In this document: positions 51,536 to 59,364 of the stretch, piece by piece | Position numbering within the stretch: the first letter of the stretch is position 1 | Layout: every line of letters starts with the position of its first letter | From: an uncultured Bacteroidales bacterium | GTDB lineage: Bacteria > Bacteroidota > Bacteroidia > Bacteroidales > Paludibacteraceae | Assembly (NCBI GenBank): GCA_946187695.1 | Contig: CAMHSB010000001.1 | Coordinates: 1 to 64,000, forward strand | DNA: 64,000 nt | Reading direction: 5' to 3' | Notes under the pieces: model-generated | Told to the model about the DNA's origin: nothing | Database searches by the model: none | The model's input: the letters and a program-made list of their open reading frames with translations, nothing else | Translations under genes and position numbers: made by a program

Positions 51536-52978
51536 TTATTCAACATTTTCGCAGTATACGGTAATGCAACCGAGGTTGCGAAGTATGTGTTTCAATTCGT
51601 CTCGCATGTAAATATAGGTCTGACCGCCATGCAGTTTCTTGATCAGCACCTCCCGCTTATCCGGATCGGGTTCGGTATCGATGATCTGCAGCACTTCGTC
51701 CTTGCCTTCGAAATCCACTTTCGCTAACTGGTAACGCAACTCTGCCCAGCTCTCGCCTCCGTTGCAGACGGTGAAGACACTATCGGGGATCGGATAGACG
51801 GACTGCATGTATTCCTTAATTGTTTTCGCGCGGCTACCTGCGAGGCGCTCGTTATAACTCTGGCGTCCGTCGAAGGAAGCAAAGCCGACAATCTGGATAC
51901 GGGATATCCGGATCAGGCTATCCGCTTGTACATCGCCCAAGATACGCATGATACTGTCCATAAGCATATCGTTCTGGATGAAGGAGCGATCCATCTTCGT
52001 CACGTTCACATCGAAGAAGATAAACACGTTCCGCGGATCGGCACTGAGCGGGGTATTGATATCGTAGGGTTCATACTCCTCTTCGCTACGGAGCAGACGG
52101 CTACGCAGGCGATGCATATTATCCGTCTTCGGTTCGAAATACGGCACAAAGGCCATCACGCGCTTCGGATAACTCATCGGCATCTTCAGACGCGTAGCCG
52201 GGATAAACGGATCGAATTCTTCCACCGTATCGACCGGCACGGGCGCTGCCACTACCGTATCCTGCACCTCTTCCGGCACTTCCTCTTTCTGATCCAGCTT
52301 CTCGCAATCGCAACGTTTGGCCAGACTCAACTCATCGCCGCCCAGCGGAATGGAAATGTTCACCCCTAATTTCGGCAGCACCAGCCAACGGCCTCCGTGG
52401 TCTTTCTTGTCACCGCAGTGCTTGCACTCGAACTGATCGTACCAGGTATATCCGGCATCCACACCGCCCTCTAACTCAATACTGAAATGCGGACTGATAG
52501 CGAAATGCCAACCATAACTCAGACCACCCATCACGGCATCGCCCTGATAGCGGTTCTCCTTCACCTGCGGATACATCCAGGCTACCGGCCAGGCATTGCC
52601 CGCCACATTATAATGGGCATAAGCGGCATTGAAGGACAAGAAGCCGCGGTTGAACACATGGCAGAACCAGTAACGCGGCGCAATCCATGCCGACAGATGA
52701 CGCCACTTCGGGAACTTCGTATCATCCAGCGGGAAGGGATTGAAACCAGCACCTAATTCGAGTGACCATTTCGGCGTCAGGCGAATCTCCAATTGCAAGT
52801 TCGGCGTCAGGATAGCATCGTAAGCCAAGTTATTCTTCAACGCCGCCACCTCACGCTTGCTCGATCCTTTAGATATAGTATCGCCCCATACGGCCTCGTT
52901 GCCATATGCTTTTAACGACAAAAATGATGCAATAACCAGTACCGTTATTACGCAATATACTCGCTCTATGTAACTCAT
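51536..52978 (-). CDS. DUF3575 and OmpA-like protein of fimbrial locus
   Basis: The 480-residue exported protein has a signal segment (VYCVITVLVIASFLSLKAYG). A DUF3575 outer-membrane barrel domain follows (NNLAYDAILTPNLQLEIRLTPKWSLELGAGFNPF to about residue 250). A C-terminal OmpA-like part near 330-440 contains FIFFDVNVTKMDRS and IVGFASFDGRQSYNERLAGSRAKTIKEYM. DUF3575 proteins are usual leaders of Bacteroidales fimbrial operons. The ATG at 52978 is chosen because the promoter at 52996-53027 lies upstream; a longer frame would span it. It heads the 20-kb operon. Confidence 0.82.
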   Translation of the reverse strand: MSYIERVYCVITVLVIASFLSLKAYGNEAVWGDTISKGSSKREVAALKNNLAYDAILTPNLQLEIRLTPKWSLELGAGFNPFPLDDTKFPKWRHLSAWIAPRYWFCHVFNRGFLSFNAAYAHYNVAGNAWPVAWMYPQVKENRYQGDAVMGGLSYGWHFAISPHFSIELEGGVDAGYTWYDQFECKHCGDKKDHGGRWLVLPKLGVNISIPLGGDELSLAKRCDCEKLDQKEEVPEEVQDTVVAAPVPVDTVEEFDPFIPATRLKMPMSYPKRVMAFVPYFEPKTDNMHRLRSRLLRSEEEYEPYDINTPLSADPRNVFIFFDVNVTKMDRSFIQNDMLMDSIMRILGDVQADSLIRISRIQIVGFASFDGRQSYNERLAGSRAKTIKEYMQSVYPIPDSVFTVCNGGESWAELRYQLAKVDFEGKDEVLQIIDTEPDPDKREVLIKKLHGGQTYIYMRDELKHILRNLGCITVYCENVE

Positions 52979-52995
52979 TTTAATCAAAACGGATG

Positions 52996-53027
52996 CAAAG
53001 ATACACTTTTCTCCGCACCCGCACAAG
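52996..53027 (-). promoter_or_regulatory. promoter of the fimbrial operon
   Basis: Minus strand CTTG (53027-53024), 20-bp gap TGCGGGTGCG...GTG, TATCTTTG (53003-52996). Its gap departs most from the window's consensus (no CRTATGT), so it may depend on an activator such as the adjacent AraC proteins. Confidence 0.68.
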
Positions 53028-53074
53028 TAGTTGTTTAGATTATTGTATTACAGTTAAGAAAAACTATCTATTTT

Positions 53075-54274
53075 TTACGAATTGTCAACTTTAATGTTCC
53101 ATTCACTCGGAGAAACGCCCTCTTCCCGTGCAAAGGTACGGGAGAAGACCACGGGCGATGAGAAGCCGCTTTGCTCCGCTACATCCTGCATCTTCATATC
53201 CGGATGCTCGGTCATCAAACGCTTCGCCTCCTCGATACGGTATTTCGTCACCCACTGGAAGAAATTGCATCCGTATTCGGCATTAATCAACTGGCTGATG
53301 TACGTCCTGTTGAGCGGCAGTACCTGCCTCAGATCCATCAAGCGGAAATCCGGATGGAGATAGGGTTTCTCCTCGTCCATCCATTTATCCAGCATCTCGC
53401 GATAAGCTGCATTGCTCAACGGAGGCTCCGACGCTTCTTCCTCTACTTCCGACATCGCCTGCTTTTTCTTCTTCGCATAATGCACAATATCCCAGGGATC
53501 CGGACGGAAGAGTATCTGCTCCGTGCTGTACCCCAACATCAGCAACAGCAACCATTGTTGCGTGAACGCATGGGCGGAAGTGTACGAGAAACTCATCACC
53601 GTATAGCACACGCCGGAAAGGAAATACATGATCATGTACCGCACGATCCATTGCGCATCCACATCCTCCATCATAGAGAAATTCTCCTCGCACCATTGGC
53701 GGTATTTACGCAACTGGAAAGCGATCAGACCCCCTCCCAATACAACCGGGTAAATCGCCAACAACCAGCTCAGATCCATCGGCAGGAAATAGTCCACCAG
53801 TGCGGTTAAGGCAGCCGGAAGCAACCAGACCAATGCATTTTTGAAATTCAAATACCCGGGACGAAGCACCGCCGTCGGATAGAGCAACAAGAGCAAGGCA
53901 TAGAAGTTGCCGGCTAATAATTCAAAACCGCGCAAACTCAATGTCTCATCCGATCCCATCGGCGCATAGAACGAGAACACGCGCGCCAACAATAGGGACA
54001 TCAGCACCGCCCATATCAGCAGCACGCTTCCCCACAATAAGCGCACACGCACCCCTTCATAGTGACGGAACATCAACCATGCTCCGAACAGACTCACTAC
54101 TACTATACATCCGTTCAGGATGGGGCCCAAGGCATCTACATAAAAAGAAAGGGGTATGCGTTGGGCTAACCAATAACTCAGTCCGACACATACCATTAAT
54201 GCTACTCCGAATACAAATTCCGATTTGTACTCCTCCCATAGTTCGCGAAGTCTCAATTTACCCCCCCCCCACAT
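53075..54274 (-). CDS. membrane-anchored AraC-family regulator with G-tract at its start
   Basis: The 399-residue product has a membrane domain with about seven hydrophobic helices (residues 16-255). A cytosolic AraC-type DNA-binding domain follows (about 300-395): LPLNRTYISQLINAEYGCNFFQWVTKYRIEEAKRLM and AEQSGFSSPVVFSRTFAREEGVSP. Membrane-bound regulators of this type sense envelope signals. Codons 2-5 are formed by a run of ten G (54261-54270). The better placed start (54312, with AAGGAG five bases before it) is out of frame at this run length. It lies directly upstream of the fimbrial operon and is a paralogue of the next gene. Confidence 0.85.
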   Translation of the reverse strand: MWGGGKLRLRELWEEYKSEFVFGVALMVCVGLSYWLAQRIPLSFYVDALGPILNGCIVVVSLFGAWLMFRHYEGVRVRLLWGSVLLIWAVLMSLLLARVFSFYAPMGSDETLSLRGFELLAGNFYALLLLLYPTAVLRPGYLNFKNALVWLLPAALTALVDYFLPMDLSWLLAIYPVVLGGGLIAFQLRKYRQWCEENFSMMEDVDAQWIVRYMIMYFLSGVCYTVMSFSYTSAHAFTQQWLLLLMLGYSTEQILFRPDPWDIVHYAKKKKQAMSEVEEEASEPPLSNAAYREMLDKWMDEEKPYLHPDFRLMDLRQVLPLNRTYISQLINAEYGCNFFQWVTKYRIEEAKRLMTEHPDMKMQDVAEQSGFSSPVVFSRTFAREEGVSPSEWNIKVDNS

Positions 54275-54312
54275 TCATAATTCGCGGCATTCTCGCCATT
54301 TTTATTTTTCAT
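54253..54312 (-). promoter_or_regulatory. upstream overlapping reading frame at the regulator start
   Basis: An ATG at 54312 after AAGGAG (54323-54318) opens 19 codons, reads across the G-run and stops at TGA (54255-54253), past the regulator's in-frame ATG at 54274. With 8 or 11 G it would be the regulator's own start. With 9 G the ATGs at 54299, 54290 and 54278 would be in frame. Confidence 0.75.
54261..54270 (-). repeat. homopolymer run of ten G (minus strand)
   Basis: The only long G/C homopolymer in the window, placed 2 nt after an ATG in the first codons of a regulator. Such runs change length by slipped-strand mispairing. Confidence 0.9.
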
Positions 54313-54346
54313 TTTAACTCCTTACGCTCTCTGCGATTTTGCAATG

Positions 54347-54378
54347 CAAAGGTACTGCTTTTCGCGCACATACGCAAT
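54347..54378 (-). promoter_or_regulatory. promoter of the first AraC-type regulator
   Basis: Minus strand ATTG (54378-54375), 20-bp gap CGTATGTGCG...GCAG, TACCTTTG (54354-54347). Transcription from about 54341 would place the ATG at 54312 about 30 nt in. Confidence 0.75.
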
Positions 54379-54425
54379 ACGTACGCACGAAAATTTACAA
54401 AAAGTTAAAAGATTTTTACGGAAAG

Positions 54426-55610
54426 TTATAATGCCCGGGCAATTGATTTTCTTTCACTTTCTGCCCATTTACTGGGTGCGACACCGGTCTCACGGGTGAA
54501 GACTCGGGAGAAGACCACAGGCGACGAGAAGCCGCAACGCTCCGCTACCTCCTGGAGCTTGAGATCCGGCTGCTCGGTCATGAGGCGCTTGGCTTCCTCG
54601 ATACGCAGTCCGTTGACCCATTGGTAGAACGAGCAACCGAACTCGCTATTGATCAAGCGGCTGAGATAGGTGCGGTTCAAGGGCAGCGCCCGACGCAAGT
54701 CGATCAACTGGAAATCCGGATTGAGGTAGGGCTTCTCCTGCTCAATCCATGCTTCGAGTGTAGCCCGATAGGCCGGCCTGACAGGATCCTCGTTTGCCTG
54801 CTCCTCCTCTGCCGTGCTACGCAACTGTTTCCACGGATCGGGGCGGTACAAAACGTGCTCCGTCGTGTAGGCCAAGAGGAACATCAGGAACCACTGTTGC
54901 GTAAAAGCGCGAGCCGGTTGATGCGAGATGCAGAGCCACCAGAAGACAAATCCCGACATCATCACCATCATCACATACCGCACAATCCATTGCACATCGA
55001 TATCATCCAAGGTGGAGAAGTTATCCTCGCACCACTCGCGGTATTTGCGAATATGATTGATGAGGATAATAAACAACCCGATCGGATAGAGGGCGATGAG
55101 CCATCGCAGATCCGCCGGTACGTAATAATCCAACAACCATAACAGTAATAAAGGCAACAACTGCTGAAACGTATGTGTCCAGTTCAGCCAACCGGGTCGC
55201 AAGACCTCCGTCGGGTAGATAAACAGCAGCCAAGCGAAGAAGCAACCTACGACCATCGCCGTACCGGCCATCGTATCCGTTCCCACCTCCATGATCGCAG
55301 GATCGAGCGTTTTCGATGCAATAACCATCAAAATCTCCCATGCGCCCCAGACAATCAACATATATGCCCATGAACGGCGCAAGCGGATGCCTTTGTGATG
55401 CTTAAAGCACAGCGCAGCTCCGAAGAAACATATCGCGGCGCAACAACAACTCATCATCGGATTGATGATCGACTCAAACAACGGCCCCGGGATGTACTGC
55501 GACAACCACGCACTCGCTATGAGCAAGGCAGCCAGCACCAGACCGAAAATAACTTCCGATTGGTAGTCCAGCCAAAAATGGCGAAACGTATATGTCCTAT
55601 TTTGTTTCAT
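54426..55610 (-). CDS. membrane-anchored AraC-family regulator (paralogue)
   Basis: The 394-residue product has the same plan as the preceding regulator: about seven hydrophobic helices, then AraC DNA-binding helices (LPLNRTYLSRLINSEFGCSFYQWVNGLRIEEAKRLM and AERCGFSSPVVFSRVFTRETGVAP). Shared stretches such as QQW.L..L.Y.TE..L.RPDPW show tandem duplication. The ATG at 55610 (MKQNRTYTF) is used since an earlier ATG at 55628 lies in the promoter. No homopolymer run is present here. It reads toward the other regulator, with 151 nt between them. Confidence 0.87.
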   Translation of the reverse strand: MKQNRTYTFRHFWLDYQSEVIFGLVLAALLIASAWLSQYIPGPLFESIINPMMSCCCAAICFFGAALCFKHHKGIRLRRSWAYMLIVWGAWEILMVIASKTLDPAIMEVGTDTMAGTAMVVGCFFAWLLFIYPTEVLRPGWLNWTHTFQQLLPLLLLWLLDYYVPADLRWLIALYPIGLFIILINHIRKYREWCEDNFSTLDDIDVQWIVRYVMMVMMSGFVFWWLCISHQPARAFTQQWFLMFLLAYTTEHVLYRPDPWKQLRSTAEEEQANEDPVRPAYRATLEAWIEQEKPYLNPDFQLIDLRRALPLNRTYLSRLINSEFGCSFYQWVNGLRIEEAKRLMTEQPDLKLQEVAERCGFSSPVVFSRVFTRETGVAPSKWAESERKSIARAL

Positions 55611-55625
55611 TTTCTTTTTTGCATA

Positions 55626-55657
55626 CAAAATTACTGCTTTTTTACGACATATGCAAA
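55626..55657 (-). promoter_or_regulatory. promoter of the second AraC-type regulator
   Basis: Minus strand TTTG (55657-55654), 20-bp gap CATATGTCG...GCAG, TAATTTTG (55633-55626). It lies just after a terminator. Confidence 0.78.
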
Positions 55658-55667
55658 TAAAAAATAC

Positions 55668-55689
55668 AAAAAAGTGCCCCGAAGGACAC
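55668..55689 (-). terminator. terminator upstream of the AraC regulators
   Basis: Minus strand GTGTCC-TTCG-GGGCAC (55689-55674, one G-U) then six T. The gcvH transcript already has its own terminator at 56080, so this one implies a further leftward transcript in the 390 bp between them. Confidence 0.75.
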
Positions 55690-56079
55690 CTTTTCTCTTA
55701 TTCGTGGCTAAGTACTGCCCGGACGAAGGGTTATGCCGTTGAGGTGCTCTTGGCTTGTTCTATGGGTAACAACTAACCAAGAACCAAGGAACAACGAACG
55801 AACAACTAACGGGTGGAAGCATCAAAGATGCTTTTCCTATGCTTGATTGTCGTATTAAATACGACGGCAATTGACGAAGTTTTCTGAGATGTCCAAAATG
55901 TCCATATTGTCCATATTGTCCAAAACTACGGGTATTTGAAATGGACAAATGGACAAAAAGGACAGCATGACTAATCCTTCTTCTATCCATCGTTCATTCC
56001 ATCTTAAAATTGTAGCACGGGAAACGCCTTGCACGGGCATCTACCCGCAGGCCTACAAAGAAAGTATCCGATAGCCATC
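55690..56079 (-). pseudogene. degraded, unrecognised locus with GGACA repeat array
   Basis: No intact gene is seen. Minus-strand frames give fragments such as GVSRATILRWNERWIEEG and LDNMDNMDILD that look like pieces of a former protein. There is a dyad AAGCATC-AAA-GATGCTT near 55817, and GTCGTATT-A-AATACGAC at 55849-55865. A terminator follows it. I regard it as a remnant of a mobile or accessory gene, without naming a family. Confidence 0.35.
55889..55963. repeat. TGTCC direct and inverted repeat array
   Basis: Four 9-bp direct units (ATGTCCAAA, ATGTCCATA, TTGTCCATA, TTGTCCAAA, 55889-55924) are followed after 16 bp by inverted copies of GGACA (55941-55963). Confidence 0.7.
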
Positions 56080-56108
56080 AAAAAGAAGCGGCCCGGAAGG
56101 GTCGCTTC
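56080..56108 (-). terminator. terminator of the gldJ-like-gcvH transcript
   Basis: GAAGCG-GCCC (56085-56094) pairs with GGGT-CGCTTC (56099-56108), loop GGAA. The minus strand continues in a T5 run (56084-56080). It lies 23 nt past the gcvH stop. Confidence 0.85.
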
Positions 56109-56131
56109 TCCTTATTATATACGCGTGTGCG

Positions 56132-56506
56132 TTAGAGCGTAGCCTGATAAGCAGCAGCATCCATGAGGTTGTCCAGCTCAGCCGGATCCTTGACGCTGAT
56201 GCGGATGATCCAACCTTCTCCGTACGGATCGTTGTTGACCAACTCAGGTTGTGCATCCAGCGCGCCGTTGATCTCCAGCACCTCGCCGGTAACCGGCATA
56301 TTGAGGTCACTGACGGTCTTCACTGCTTCGATAGAACCGAAGACCTGACCCTGCGCTACCGTCTCCCCCTCCGTAGGAACGTCGATGAAGACGATCTCCC
56401 CCAACTCCGACTGTGCATAGTCAGTGATGCCGACATAGGCCTCATCACCCTCTACGCGAATCCACTCATGCTCGGAGGTGTATTTCAAATCGATAGGAAA
56501 ATTCAT
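56132..56506 (-). CDS. gcvH: glycine cleavage system H protein
   Basis: The 124-residue protein carries lipoate on the lysine of [20 protein letters not shown] (near residue 63) and shuttles the aminomethyl group among GcvP, GcvT and Gcv[27 protein letters not shown] and [16 protein letters not shown] confirm the family. gcvT and gcvP are not here. It follows the GldJ-like gene by 36 nt that hold ATTTATG repeats. Confidence 0.96.
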   Translation of the reverse strand: MNFPIDLKYTSEHEWIRVEGDEAYVGITDYAQSELGEIVFIDVPTEGETVAQGQVFGSIEAVKTVSDLNMPVTGEVLEINGALDAQPELVNNDPYGEGWIIRISVKDPAELDNLMDAAAYQATL

Positions 56507-56542
56507 AGATTATTTCAAATTTATGATTTATGATTTATGATT

Positions 56543-58135
56543 TTAACGTTGAACCGGTGTGCCGGGGATCTGGTCACCGAGCGTAGACATAGCGCAACGG
56601 AAGCCGATCTTCGACGAAGCCATATCCTGATCCAGGTAACGACGGGTAGATGGGTTGAGCCAGTAGATACGATCAGCCCACGAACCACCTTTGTACACGC
56701 GGCTCTTCTTGGTAATACGCGGAGCGAGGACGTCGGTCGGGTCGTTTTTCATTGCCTCGAGGTTCTCTACACCTACGGTATCCAGCGGATAATCGGTGTC
56801 GATCAGGCTGGCGAAATCGCCATCGAGCACGTCACGTTTATCATCCTCTTTACCCCAAGTGATCTTGATGCACCCCACAGAGTCCATCTCGAACTTACCG
56901 TTCTCATCGAGCACCGGCCGGCTGTAGATATTACCACGATAGGAGTTGTACTCGCTAGTCTCCTGATACGTTGTCTCGCGATATACATCCATTACCCACT
57001 CGTTCACGTTACCGGCCATGTTATAGAGACCGAAATCGTTCGGAGCGAACTCATCCACAGGGTTGGTGATCACACGACGGTCATTGAGGGCACCACTGAC
57101 ACCCATCATATCGCCGCGGCCACGAACGAAGTTAGCCTGCATCATACCGAGGTTTTTCTTCGTCATATCACGCGGGTGATAACCGGACCAGGGATAAACC
57201 TTACCCTCGATGGTCAGACCGTCCTCGCCGGCAACCGGTGCGTAAGCGGCAAACTCCCACTCCGCCTCGGTCGGCAGACGATACCCCGTCACGAAGATAC
57301 CATCGGCGATGTTCACTTTACGCTCAGCGCCGTAGCTATCCAGTTTCGGACGACGCCCATACTCCGGTACGTAACTATCATCCATGAGATATTTATCGGT
57401 ATTGAAAACGAACTTGTCACGAATCCACTCGTAGCTCGGACGATACATCGTCACGGTCTGCTCCGGATCCTCCGGACTAACCTCCTCGTACGAGTACATC
57501 TCGTAACCGGTCTCTTGCTCCCACTCATCCTTGTAGGCCTCATCATCCGTCGGCTGGAGATCAGCAAACGGCGGGATCACGATAGCACCGGCATTGATAA
57601 GCGCCATCTCGTTCACACGGTCGGTACGCCATTGGCAGTAAGCCATCGCCTGCTCCCAAGTAACACCGACAATCGGATAGAACGAGAACGCAGGGTGTTC
57701 GAAATAGTTATCCTCATACGGATCGTTGTAAGCCAAGTCCTCACGCCATACTTTGTGGTCCGGACGAGCCTGGTCAACCAACTCGGGAGCTACTGCGCCG
57801 AAAACGAACTCCAACCAGTGCAGATACTCGTTCCAGTTAAGGTTCGTCACCTCATACTTGTCCATGTAGAACGAGCTGACGGTCAGCGTACGGGTCTCGT
57901 TGTTACGCGGAGCGGTCAGGAACTCATCCTTCTCACCTACCGTGAACGAACCACCTTGGATAGGCACCATACCTACGGGGTTCACGTTACCTACACCTTC
58001 GTTAGCCTCGAAATTCGTAGTCTTCTGGTCGAAATAATTCCAACCGGTGGTGTTACTTACACGGGTGTTCAACTCACGTTGATTACAAGCCACAGCCGTC
58101 ATAGCCACCAATGCCATCAGAAAATACTTTTTCAT
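56543..58135 (-). CDS. GldJ/GldK-like lipoprotein of type IX secretion
   Basis: The 530-residue product has a lipobox (MTAVAC, Cys 17) and then TGWNYFD, as in GldJ-type proteins. The formylglycine-generating-enzyme-like fold follows: MVPIQGGSFTVGEKDEF, FYMDKYEVTNLNWNEYLHWLE, TGYRLPTEAEWEFAAYAP, LYNMAGNVNEWVMDVY and SRVYKGGSWADR. These lipoproteins form the periplasmic ring of the type IX secretion/gliding machinery. GldJ versus GldK (PorK) cannot be settled here. It supports type IX export of the giant protein and the LRR protein. Confidence 0.82.
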   Translation of the reverse strand: MKKYFLMALVAMTAVACNQRELNTRVSNTTGWNYFDQKTTNFEANEGVGNVNPVGMVPIQGGSFTVGEKDEFLTAPRNNETRTLTVSSFYMDKYEVTNLNWNEYLHWLEFVFGAVAPELVDQARPDHKVWREDLAYNDPYEDNYFEHPAFSFYPIVGVTWEQAMAYCQWRTDRVNEMALINAGAIVIPPFADLQPTDDEAYKDEWEQETGYEMYSYEEVSPEDPEQTVTMYRPSYEWIRDKFVFNTDKYLMDDSYVPEYGRRPKLDSYGAERKVNIADGIFVTGYRLPTEAEWEFAAYAPVAGEDGLTIEGKVYPWSGYHPRDMTKKNLGMMQANFVRGRGDMMGVSGALNDRRVITNPVDEFAPNDFGLYNMAGNVNEWVMDVYRETTYQETSEYNSYRGNIYSRPVLDENGKFEMDSVGCIKITWGKEDDKRDVLDGDFASLIDTDYPLDTVGVENLEAMKNDPTDVLAPRITKKSRVYKGGSWADRIYWLNPSTRRYLDQDMASSKIGFRCAMSTLGDQIPGTPVQR

Positions 58136-58180
58136 ACTATTTTTTGTTTACTTTTATATACGCATACATAAATCAGCCTG

Positions 58181-58212
58181 CAAATGTACTGCTTTTTTTG
58201 CATATACGCAAA
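58181..58212 (-). promoter_or_regulatory. promoter of the GldJ/K-like gene
   Basis: Minus strand TTTG (58212-58209), 20-bp gap CGTATATGC...GCAG, TACATTTG (58188-58181). Confidence 0.75.
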
Positions 58213-58372
58213 TTTTTATTAAAATTTTTTGCTATTTTACGCATATTTCGGCATTTTTTTATATTTCGGACGCCGCCTTCCTTTGGAATTCCCCCGAAAT
58301 TACGTTCGCGTCCTGCCGAACATATGCGGCGTTTAGCGGAATTTTTTGCCGTCCGCTCCTAACGTCGCTTCT

Positions 58373-58525
58373 GATTAAGGACTGCCTTCGTCCCCGACGA
58401 ATACGTATGTTCCCCTTTCGGGGGCCTGTTTTGGCGAAGGGGTACGCCAAAACTCGTAGGCAGGGGGCCGATACCCCGAAGGGGAAGCATACGCTATCCG
58501 CATGGTTATAAGGCAGTCCTTAATC
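58373..58525. other. 153-nt nested inverted-repeat element
   Basis: Perfect 16-bp arms GATTAAGGACTGCCTT (58373-58388) and AAGGCAGTCCTTAATC (58510-58525) enclose a second stem (58404-58423 with 58474-58493, about 17 of 20 matched). A GCCT/AGGC pair follows, and an inner perfect 9-bp stem GTTTTGGCG/CGCCAAAAC (58428-58436, 58445-58453). It would fold as one long hairpin as RNA or extruded DNA. A separate GCGGTGT-AAA-ACACCGC hairpin abuts it (58526-58542). It fills most of the gap between two divergent promoters. It is either a structured RNA or a MITE-like insert. Confidence 0.75.
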
Positions 58526-58565
58526 GCGGTGTAAAACACCGCCCTGCAAAAAAAAGTGTTCAAAA

Positions 58566-58597
58566 TTTGCATATGTGCAATTTTTGTAGTAACTTTG
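58566..58597 (+). promoter_or_regulatory. folP-cdaA promoter
   Basis: TTTG 58566-58569, 20-bp gap CATATGTGCA...GTAG, TAACTTTG 58590-58597. The ATG of folP follows at 58624. Confidence 0.78.
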
Positions 58598-58623
58598 CAC
58601 CGAAAATTTAACATTCTCGCTCT

Positions 58624-59364
58624 ATGCACGTGCAAATAATGGCCATCGGCAACGTGACGCCGGACAGTTTTTACGCCTCGTCACGATTGCAGGACACCGA
58701 CCAACTGATGGCCTGGGCGCAGCAGTCATTGGCAGACGGCGCCGACCTGCTGGACATAGGCGGTTGCTCCACCCGTCCGGGTAGCACACCGGCGAGCGAG
58801 GAAGAGGAATGGGCGCGAGTCGAACCGGCCTTGGCGATGCTGCGCGAGACGCAGCCTCAAGTGCCCTTATCTTTAGACACGTTCCGCCCGGAGATTGCCC
58901 GCCGCGCGTTAGAGCGATTCGGTCAACTGATCATCAACGATATCTCCGGCGGATGTGAAGCGATGTACGAGGTGGTGCGCACGTACGGCGCACCCTATAT
59001 ATGGACGCTGCGCGGGAATCCGGACCTGCCGAAAAAAATGCCACATATATGCGACATGGAAGGGCTCATCCTCGATCCGGGCTTCGGGTTTATCGGCAGT
59101 ACGGAAGCGGACTATGCCTGCATGCGCGAGATGGAGCAACTGAAAGCCTACGGCAAGCCGATCCTCGTCGGCGTGAGCCGCAAATCGATGGTCTGGCGGC
59201 CCTTGGGATTGACTCCCGACACCTGCCTCACACCGACACAGGCACTCCAATTATACGCCATCGAACACGGCGCGACCATCCTGCGCACCCATGATGTAAA
59301 AGAAACAAAACAAACGATAGAACTATGCAACTGCTTGCTTTCTCCTTTGGATTCAAAGATGTGA
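58624..59364 (+). CDS. folP: dihydropteroate synthase
   Basis: The 246-residue TIM-barrel enzyme joins p-aminobenzoate and dihydropterin pyrophosphate in folate synthesis. AIGNVTPDSFYASS is the first signature, LLDIGGCSTRPGSTP the second, LSLDTFRPEIARRAL and IINDISGG the third, and ILVGVSRKSMVWR the KSMxxR region. It is slightly shorter than usual (about 270). The last 40 bp overlap cdaA, a typical arrangement in Bacteroidota. Confidence 0.94.
   Translation: MHVQIMAIGNVTPDSFYASSRLQDTDQLMAWAQQSLADGADLLDIGGCSTRPGSTPASEEEEWARVEPALAMLRETQPQVPLSLDTFRPEIARRALERFGQLIINDISGGCEAMYEVVRTYGAPYIWTLRGNPDLPKKMPHICDMEGLILDPGFGFIGSTEADYACMREMEQLKAYGKPILVGVSRKSMVWRPLGLTPDTCLTPTQALQLYAIEHGATILRTHDVKETKQTIELCNCLLSPLDSKM

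Noticed and set aside
54261..54270. Treating the G-run purely as a sequencing error
   Set aside because: This stays possible, but the run, the extra start codons in all frames and the position at a regulator start make a biological switch worth testing; it is therefore reported as a finding with this caveat.
56537..58171. 544-codon plus-strand frame
   Set aside because: It is antisense to the GldJ/K-like lipoprotein gene; no independent support.
58373..58525. Integron attC site
   Set aside because: The ends do not show the RYYYAAC/GTTRRRY core pattern and no integrase or cassette structure is near.
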